This document shows positions 33,466 through 64,000 of a DNA stretch of 64,000 nucleotides, one piece after another (the first letter of the stretch is position 1; each line of letters opens with the position of its first letter). Where the stretch lies: the NCBI GenBank assembly GCA_009760855.2, contig WPIO01000014.1, forward strand, positions 1,081,001-1,145,000, in the 5' to 3' direction. The position numbers and the translations under genes are program-made. Source of the stretch: Cristatella mucedo (taxonomy: Eukaryota > Bryozoa > Phylactolaemata > Cristatellidae). Under the pieces are notes generated by a model. That model worked only from the letters and a program-made list of their open reading frames with translations. It ran no database searches and was not told where the DNA came from.

Positions 33466-35230
33466 GTCGGGGCGAACGACTCGCTTAGCGATCGGTCCTG
33501 TTAATGACTAAAGCGAAATGTACACGTAACGCCTGAGAGTTTTGCGTTCGTTGATGACCTTAGCAGCAGTCAGGAGCGATTTATTTACGGCCTGAAGCTT
33601 TCGGCTTGGTCCCAACACGCTTTTCGTGCAGCCCGAATATATTTGGTTTTATCTTTCTTGACCTGGTGACCGCAGAAGATATACGCCCCACGGCGATCAC
33701 TGAGTAGTCACTTTGTAGCCAGCTTGGATCATTGATCAATCTCCTCCTACTGCTATTGTATGGTCGTGCGAGTAGGTCAGCACAAGTTTGTTGTGCAATG
33801 CAACTTATAAAGCATTGATGCTGAGGACATTTTTTTTAATCTGCTCGCGATTCAGATCTCCTCGATTGGCATCTGGACTCTGCTGATAGTCTCGAGACTC
33901 TCATTGGTGCTACAAACTCGAAACCACTTAGCTCTTAACGAACGTGTTTCTCCAAAAGGAGGCTCTCGGTGTACGAAACAAAGGGAGACAATTTATGTTT
34001 ACTAAAAAAACAACTTTGATGAGTGTGTATAAAGCCTTGACCCGAATGCGGTTCTAAGAAAACAGCCTGGCACCGCTTCCGCCAGGTTTTTTATCCGTGC
34101 CAGCAGCCAGAAGCTTACAAATATCAGGGCTTCTTTTTTCATTTGACAGCTCCACTTTTGATGCTCAGATCTGAAAGCAAATTTACCAGAGTGTAATTAT
34201 TCGCTTGACAGGATTGAACGGTCCTCACCTCTAAATTAACTGCGTCTGTGTTGCTGATACGTTTTTTTCTGCCTTCTCCGTTGAAAAATCGCCCATTTTT
34301 GCGCCTCCGCAGTGTTAACTCCATACTTCTTTCCTTTGTTCTTTTCCACCTTTCGCGAAAAAAGTGGCGCTAAGTATTTTGGCGAGTGTTTACACAAAAA
34401 CCATTTTTTCGGAAATCCACAAAAACTTTGGCTTCGATAGTGGGCTCGAAAGGCAAATCATTCGATGCGATACCCACGACTCAATGCACCACAGTACGTA
34501 TGTCCAGAAAAAGTGCTCTGCTAACGGGAACAGACGTAAAACGGTGCTCTGCTAACGGGGACAGACGTAAAACGGCTGAGTCCGCTCTAAAGAAAAAATG
34601 CAAAACAAAGCGGAGTGCGTTATCTTGATTCGGAGCCGTCGCGTGACTTTTGGAGGCCGCTAGCCACTTTCCGGTTTTGTACCCCTTACATTAAACGATA
34701 GTTTATATTGAGTTCCCAGCTTCTGTTTACTTATAAATTAAAACAAATAAAAATTAAAGTTTAACTATTTCAGGTTAGGTTGTTAAATGTCTCACTCGGT
34801 GAGGAACATGGAACATTTTGCGGCTCGTGAAAGCTGCGGTCAATTAAATGTAAGGAAGCTCAGCACTTTTTGCCAGCGTTCGATGAATATCATTGATAAT
34901 CCACAGAGCCCTTTCTGCGCGCCGTAGTTAAGCGTAAATAGCAATTGATGAACTTGAGCTTCGAGAAACTGCGCTTGCCGCTTGTACTACTGACAGGCAT
35001 TGAAGGGAGGATTCGTAAAGCAACCGTCGCATTCGCGGAAAATCTCAGCGAGGCCGGATTTTAGAATACAATATAATATACACCTACACATCGACGGACG
35101 CTCCCTCACTCGGGTAAGAGTCAGTGCGCAAGCTACCGACGATCTACCATCTGCCATCTTCGTCTACTCGATGCCCGCAATGAAACTTCGCGTTTGACAT
35201 GTGCTGCTAGTGCAGTGGCCTCAACTGCAA
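33466..35230. other. unassigned, no gene seen
   Basis: AT-rich stretches, no domain-bearing frame. A 31-bp unit ('tgctctgctaacgggaacag...') is duplicated in tandem at about 34512-34573. Confidence 0.4.
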
Positions 35231-35231
35231 A

Positions 35232-35417
35232 ATGTTCCCGCGGCTTCTGATTTTCCTAGTGTTTCAGCTAAGGAATGTTGTGAAAGAATGTGGAGAGATC
35301 ATTGTGCATGTTCAATACTGCAAGCCGTTAACCGCAGGAAACAAGATTGACAAGAATTTCGTGAAAGAAGGACTGCACGTTGAATTTGTGCAAAGCATCC
35401 ATGAGCCGGTGGTCTAG
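35232..35417 (+). CDS. small ORF of unknown status
   Basis: ATG-started frame of 61 codons ending in TAG. It has a hydrophobic start (MFPRLLIFLVFQL), then a mixed polar segment (KECGEIIVHVQYCKPL...FVKEGLHVEFVQS) of ordinary protein-like composition. An alternative view is a last exon, since 'cctagtgtttcag' at 35252-35264 is an acceptor-like sequence inside it. No family recognised, and chance is a real possibility at this length. Confidence 0.2.
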   Translation: MFPRLLIFLVFQLRNVVKECGEIIVHVQYCKPLTAGNKIDKNFVKEGLHVEFVQSIHEPVV

Positions 35418-35574
35418 ATCGGCATATCCAAAACTGGCGCGGGACACGTCGGACATTTTAGCTGGTGTCTCGGCTGGCATGTCTAGTTGTTGGAATTAGT
35501 TTTTTGCCCGTCGACTGCTGATGAGAAGAAAATTTCACTTATGTGATAGCTGCGTAGTAAGCACTGCGTGTCTT

Positions 35575-35712
35575 CGCGGGTTATCGGCCTGTGTCAATGC
35601 CTCATTAGAAGTGGACCACAGCTGTGCACAGGCCCCTCTCGAGGATGCCCCCACCAGCTGTTGAGGAAAGGAGTGGTACCAGCCTGCATGAAATCGAACT
35701 ACACCTTCCATT
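35575..35712. repeat. dispersed repeat, copy 2
   Basis: 'cgggttatcggcctgtgtca', 'gtggaccacagctgtgcaca', 'ggcccctctcgaggatgccc', 'aatcgaactacacctt': same order as in 32965-33105. Confidence 0.65.
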
Positions 35713-36268
35713 TAGAAAACATAGTGACTTGCTGTGGATTTTCTTCGCATCCGCTCACTTGCTGCTGCGTGTTGCTTCCATCGTCGTCTCCTTCAGTCTT
35801 TTCTGTGGCTTAATACGAACTAAAATCCGACTCTGATGGAAGTTATGGGTAGCTTATGCCCCAGTTTGCTCTCGTATTCGAGTTTGTCTCGATTTTTGCC
35901 CCTTTTCGACCCAAATTCGTGTTTCCAGGACGACATTTCAAATCTACAATGTGATAACAATAAAAATGTATTAATTTACCGAATATTCATGCGTTTACAA
36001 TTTTTTCCATCTTAAGAGAGCATCGCAATGGTCATATGCTTAACTCTTCAATGCAATTTAAAACACTTCCTAACTAAATTGTTTTCACATCACAATTTAA
36101 GGATCATTAAGCTCCCCCGTGACGGCACTGTGTCGATTTGACCAGGCATTGACCAGCCACGCCCAGCCGAACAACAGTGAATGCTTGTAACTACCAAAGC
36201 CAGTTTTCGTACGGCGGCGAATGTGTTCAGCTTTAATAAGTTTAATTCGGTTCCATGGAATCGCTTGT
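35713..36268. other. unassigned, no gene seen
   Basis: AT-rich; no supported frame or repeat. Confidence 0.4.
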
Positions 36269-36269
36269 T

Positions 36270-36945
36270 ACCAACCGACCACTATCACCTGTACTTGTCA
36301 TTGAAACAGTCAAAATCAGCTGCTGCGATTGATAAACTGAATGCTTGAATAGGGGAAATTCGGAAAATTTGAGGAAATTCGGTCCTGCATTGAGGCCAAA
36401 TTTCCTGCAACTAAATGATTACAAAACCAAACTTCTCATTGGAAACCCTACCTGCTTTGTTCTTCGCCGTTATTGGACGTCATAGTTCGATCGTTATCAA
36501 GTGGTAGTAATTTAGTTCCTCTTAGACTACTTGTTGACCTTTAAGAGTTTAATTCAGCCGACCACCTCCACAGCTGGTCATCATCATGTTAGATCCTTGT
36601 ATGGGATAAGAAAATTCCCCACTGAGATGGCCGACTAAAGATCTAGCTAACTTCAACTTTTATCCAGACTGATCTACTTTAAATTGCCTTGATAGTGCTA
36701 CCGAAAAAATTCATTAGGAATCTTTAGTTGGTGATGAATGAGGCAGCGAGGTTGGTTAATAAAATCGAAGAAATTTAGCCATGTGTCCAGGCTGCAGTGC
36801 ATAGTTCTTACTCTGATACGCAAAGCTAGCTACGGCTTGGCTTTTAGCTTAACTTCTACATCAGTTCTAGCATCATCGTGTCCCAGGCCCTCACACCAGA
36901 GTATATTAGCCGTCCCATTCATTAACTTAAAGATCCTTGTCAACG
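36270..36945 (+). pseudogene. degenerate LINE-B copy
   Basis: LYLSLKQSKSAAAIDKLNA (36288 on) matches the region after YADD in LINE-B, followed by FLQLNDYKTKLL-like sequence. Later 'gcatagttcttactctgata' and 'cgcaaagctagctacggctt' match the QSKVLTLTHRARHGLAPSY region. Multiple breaks. Confidence 0.65.
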
Positions 36946-36952
36946 AAGTGCA

Positions 36953-37110
36953 AGCTGATTTAACGGCCTCTTTTGTAGAGCGACAGAAGAGCCTTTACGG
37001 CGATCACAACCGCTTGCAGTTGCAATAAAAGATCGCCCATGCAGGAATCGGACCCTCGACTTTGGAACCGAGGTCGTGAAAAGCAACGCCGTACCTAGTT
37101 CGCCATTACG
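36953..37110 (-). mobile_element. SINE-A copy
   Basis: 'agctgatttaacggcctctt' through 'cgacagaagagcctttacgg', 'gatcgcccatgcaggaatcg' and 'accgaggtcgtgaaaagcaa' to 'ccgtacctagttcgccatta'. Lies between LINE-B and LINE-A remnants. Confidence 0.85.
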
Positions 37111-37114
37111 GTTC

Positions 37115-37915
37115 GTCAAAGTGATCTTTCATTAGACGACCACTTCAGCTCAACAGTCAAGTCTGCCTACTTTCAGCTACATAACATAGCTAAAATTCGG
37201 GCTTGCTGAGACAGGGATACTGCATCTAAATGGGACCATGCATTTGCAACATCTGTCTCGACTTCTGTAAATCACTGCTTGCTGGTCTACCGGCCTGTGC
37301 AATCAGGCGTTTCTGCAGCAAGGCTTTTGTGTCGTGAGCATCGCAATTGCCACATCACACCACTTCTCGCCGACCTGCACTGGTTCCCAGGCAAGCAACG
37401 CATCAACTTCAAGATTCTGTCACTCATTTTTAGGTCCGTTCATTCTTTGGCTAGAGCCTACCTATAGAATCTACTCCCTCACCAGGCTAAGCATCTTACC
37501 ATCCACTTTTCGGCATCTAATCGTTTACCTATACCTCGTACGAACCTCAAATCCTATGGAGACCGGGCCTTTAGTTTGTATGCTCCAAAGCCTGGAACTC
37601 ACTTCCAACTTGCATCCTGACATCCCCTGACTTGACCACATATAAAGACAACCTGAGCATGCATCTATGTATCACTGCATTTAGTGGGTCCGTGCGATTC
37701 GTCATTTGTGTGCTTATGGGTGCTGACACTGTGCATACTGCTACTAACCATATTGGCACATTGACCTTAAGCATGTCACCTCTTTTATCATGCTATGCTT
37801 GTTATCACGGAGCATGCGACAGCTAACCATTCGGTCTTGCTTCCTTTGTAGCGAATGTAAATTACCTAGATAGAGATTTGAGTTCTTAGAGGGCGCTAGA
37901 TCAAATGTATTCATA
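37115..37915 (+). pseudogene. degenerate LINE-A copy
   Basis: 'gtgatctttcattagacgac' (SDLSLDDH), 'tactttcagctacataacat' (YFQLHNIAKIRAC), 'cacatcacaccacttctcgc' (CHITPLLADLHW), 'accgggcctttagtttgtat' and the tail 'gcgaatgtaaattacctaga' ... 'gagggcgctagatcaaatgt'. Frames broken. Confidence 0.8.
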
Positions 37916-37924
37916 TTACTATTA

Positions 37925-38440
37925 TGTTCGAGCCCTGTCAAAAAATATCAGCTACTGGCAAAAAATCCTTACCTATAGATCTTGCTAGCTCATTGGTACT
38001 CTCCAGGTTAGACTATTGTCCATAAGTGTTATCAGACTGCCGTTATCACAGCAGGTTATCACTGAATACAGCAGCTACGATGTTCTTCAACTGCAAGAGA
38101 GTTACTGCTGCATATCTATGTTAAAAGAGCTGCGAAGACAGCTTTATTTTCTACAGCAGATATAGCGCGTCTTTCTTACTCTGATCCACAAAGCCATCGC
38201 GGTTTAGCTCGTTCTTCTTAGCTTGAGTGCTACATCATTCCTTACAGTTGGTAACAAAAGCTTTGCTCCGCAGGTATTTGAAATTAAAAACTCCCTAGCA
38301 TTATGCAGCGATACTCCTTCTGCCCGCTCTGGTACTTTCAGAGGTCCATCGTTGCTAATCCGTTTCGCTACTGCCTCTCAGGGTGTCCTTCTAATTCAGC
38401 TATGCTTTACAGACTTCTTTTTAGAGTAGTGTACCGGCAC
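37925..38440 (+). pseudogene. degenerate LINE-B fragment
   Basis: 'ttgctagctcattggtactc', 'tccaggttagactattgtcc' (LTSSLVLSRLDYC), then 'gttaaaagagctgcgaagac' and 'gttggtaacaaaagctttgc' (VGDRSFSSAGP). Strongly decayed. Confidence 0.6.
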
Positions 38441-38444
38441 GCTT

Positions 38445-39160
38445 TTGGCTAATGATCGAGCAAGGACGTTGCATTCACGATAGCACTCCCCAGAAAGTTG
38501 GCCACTTACCATCTGCGAAAATTGAAGAAATAGACGGGATTCATCAAAACCTTAACTCATTTTAACCGACGCTTCTGGTGGTCTTTTTCCTTAACTCGTT
38601 TACGAACTGAAGAAGGCCCTGATAGCAACGATCCTTACCTAGTCACTGCATACAGAGGTACCTCATTTACTGGAAGCGTAAACACCGTTCGCAGTACGCC
38701 AAGCTAACTGTAGCGGTAGTAGGGATCGAGTGGAAGCATACAAGCGGTGCTTGCACTGCAGGCAAAGAGACGCTGGCTCGACCCAGACCCAGAGCTCAGC
38801 TCCGGTGTAGTGAACCTTTCCGACGCCACTGCAGAGCTTGGCACCATTACGACTGACTGCTAGCACTTCGGCTATGATTAATCAGCAAACCAAGGTCCCT
38901 TAAAGCTCCGACCTCCCCCTTCTTACTTTGCAAGGCTATAGAGGCTTCCAGGAATACTTAGTTACACACGATTACACTCGGTGGACGCGGTTACCGCACT
39001 GCAGTGTCGCGAGTATACCTTTAAGGACTGTATGAATCAAACTCAAAGTCTATTCAGATTAAAAGAAAGAAAATAACGACTAATTTATTTTTATTTTATT
39101 TCCGATGTATCAATACCATCGATGTCGAGCAAAAAAATTTGTTCGCTGAGAACGGAAGTA
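38445..39160. other. unassigned, upstream of ataxin-2
   Basis: No gene seen. Traces of LINE-like sequence near 38540-38690 are too diverged to assign. Confidence 0.35.
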
Positions 39161-39444
39161 CTGTCGCGGCCATCTTTGTGGCTAGTTCCCCCTACAAGCG
39201 TTAGTGGGCTGGCTACCTCCTTGCTCGCTGGAACGACGACTTTGTCAATAGTCGTTCCCAGATGTCATCTGAAGAGAGCGAGACAATAAGTATTTACCGT
39301 TTATAATTAATGCCGACCATATCGGACCGGAGACTTCTGGCGCACTTAGCTTACTGACGGTAGCCTCCTTGGGTAAATCATCGCTGTCTGGTCAGTGCTT
39401 TCGTTCATCGCTTGTACGGTAATCGAGACGTTGGCCTCACCGAT
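39161..39444 (+). promoter_or_regulatory. probable ataxin-2 promoter and 5' UTR
   Basis: GCGGCCATCTTTG at about 39166-39178 matches the core of a YY1-type site (CCAT core), common at TATA-less housekeeping promoters. No TATA box at a suitable distance. Position 266-280 bases before the proposed ATG fits a short 5' UTR. No transcript evidence. Confidence 0.35.
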
Positions 39445-63883
<24,439 letters not shown>

Positions 63884-64000
63884 GCAAGTGCATTTTTTTA
63901 CGTTTTTGATGTCACATTTTGACTGTAGTTCTGTCACGGTCTTATCACATGTTTACTGTTGCCATTTCCCTGTACTTTCCGGCCACCGAGACTTCAAGAA

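Overview
This is a stretch of an animal nuclear genome, most likely an arthropod (chelicerate or crustacean). The reasons are split genes with GT-AG introns, an astakine-type prokineticin gene, CR1/L2-type LINEs, tRNA-derived SINEs, Tc1/mariner fragments and long (GA)n, (CA)n and (CT)n microsatellites. There is no operon structure, CRISPR array or prokaryotic gene. The species cannot be named from the sequence.

Three split protein-coding genes are supported, all on the + strand. (1) 2534-4955: a complete three-exon gene for a 110-residue secreted protein with ten cysteines spaced as in prokineticins/astakines. (2) 8687-12379: two GC-rich exons of an unrecognised single-pass membrane protein; its 3' part is not found. 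(3) 39445 to the window end: the 5' part of the ataxin-2 gene. Thirteen exons carry the Lsm fold, the LsmAD domain and the PAM2 motif; the gene runs off the right edge. Most of its coding sequence lies in exons too short to stand out as open reading frames, and was found by matching splice sites and phase.

Nearly everything else is repetitive. Local labels used below: LINE-A is a CR1/L2-like LINE whose 3' end is a GCGCC...GGCGC stem followed by (ATT)n. LINE-B is a second CR1/L2-like LINE ending in (CATTA)n. SINE-A is a tRNA-derived SINE ending near TGTTAAATCAGCT. SINE-B is a tRNA-derived SINE whose 3' tail resembles the LINE-A tail. Several copies are nested, and two nests still show target-site duplications.

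Layout: 0-2.4 kb SINEs and a LINE-B end; 2.5-5 kb astakine-like gene; 5-8.6 kb repeats and unassigned DNA; 8.7-12.4 kb membrane-protein exons; 13.8-16.3 kb degenerate satellite-like array with a fold-back palindrome; 16.3-38.5 kb mostly LINE-A/LINE-B copies, tandem duplications and two unexplained insertions; 39.4-64 kb ataxin-2 with introns full of LINEs, SINEs and Tc1 relics. The three genes have no evident functional link.
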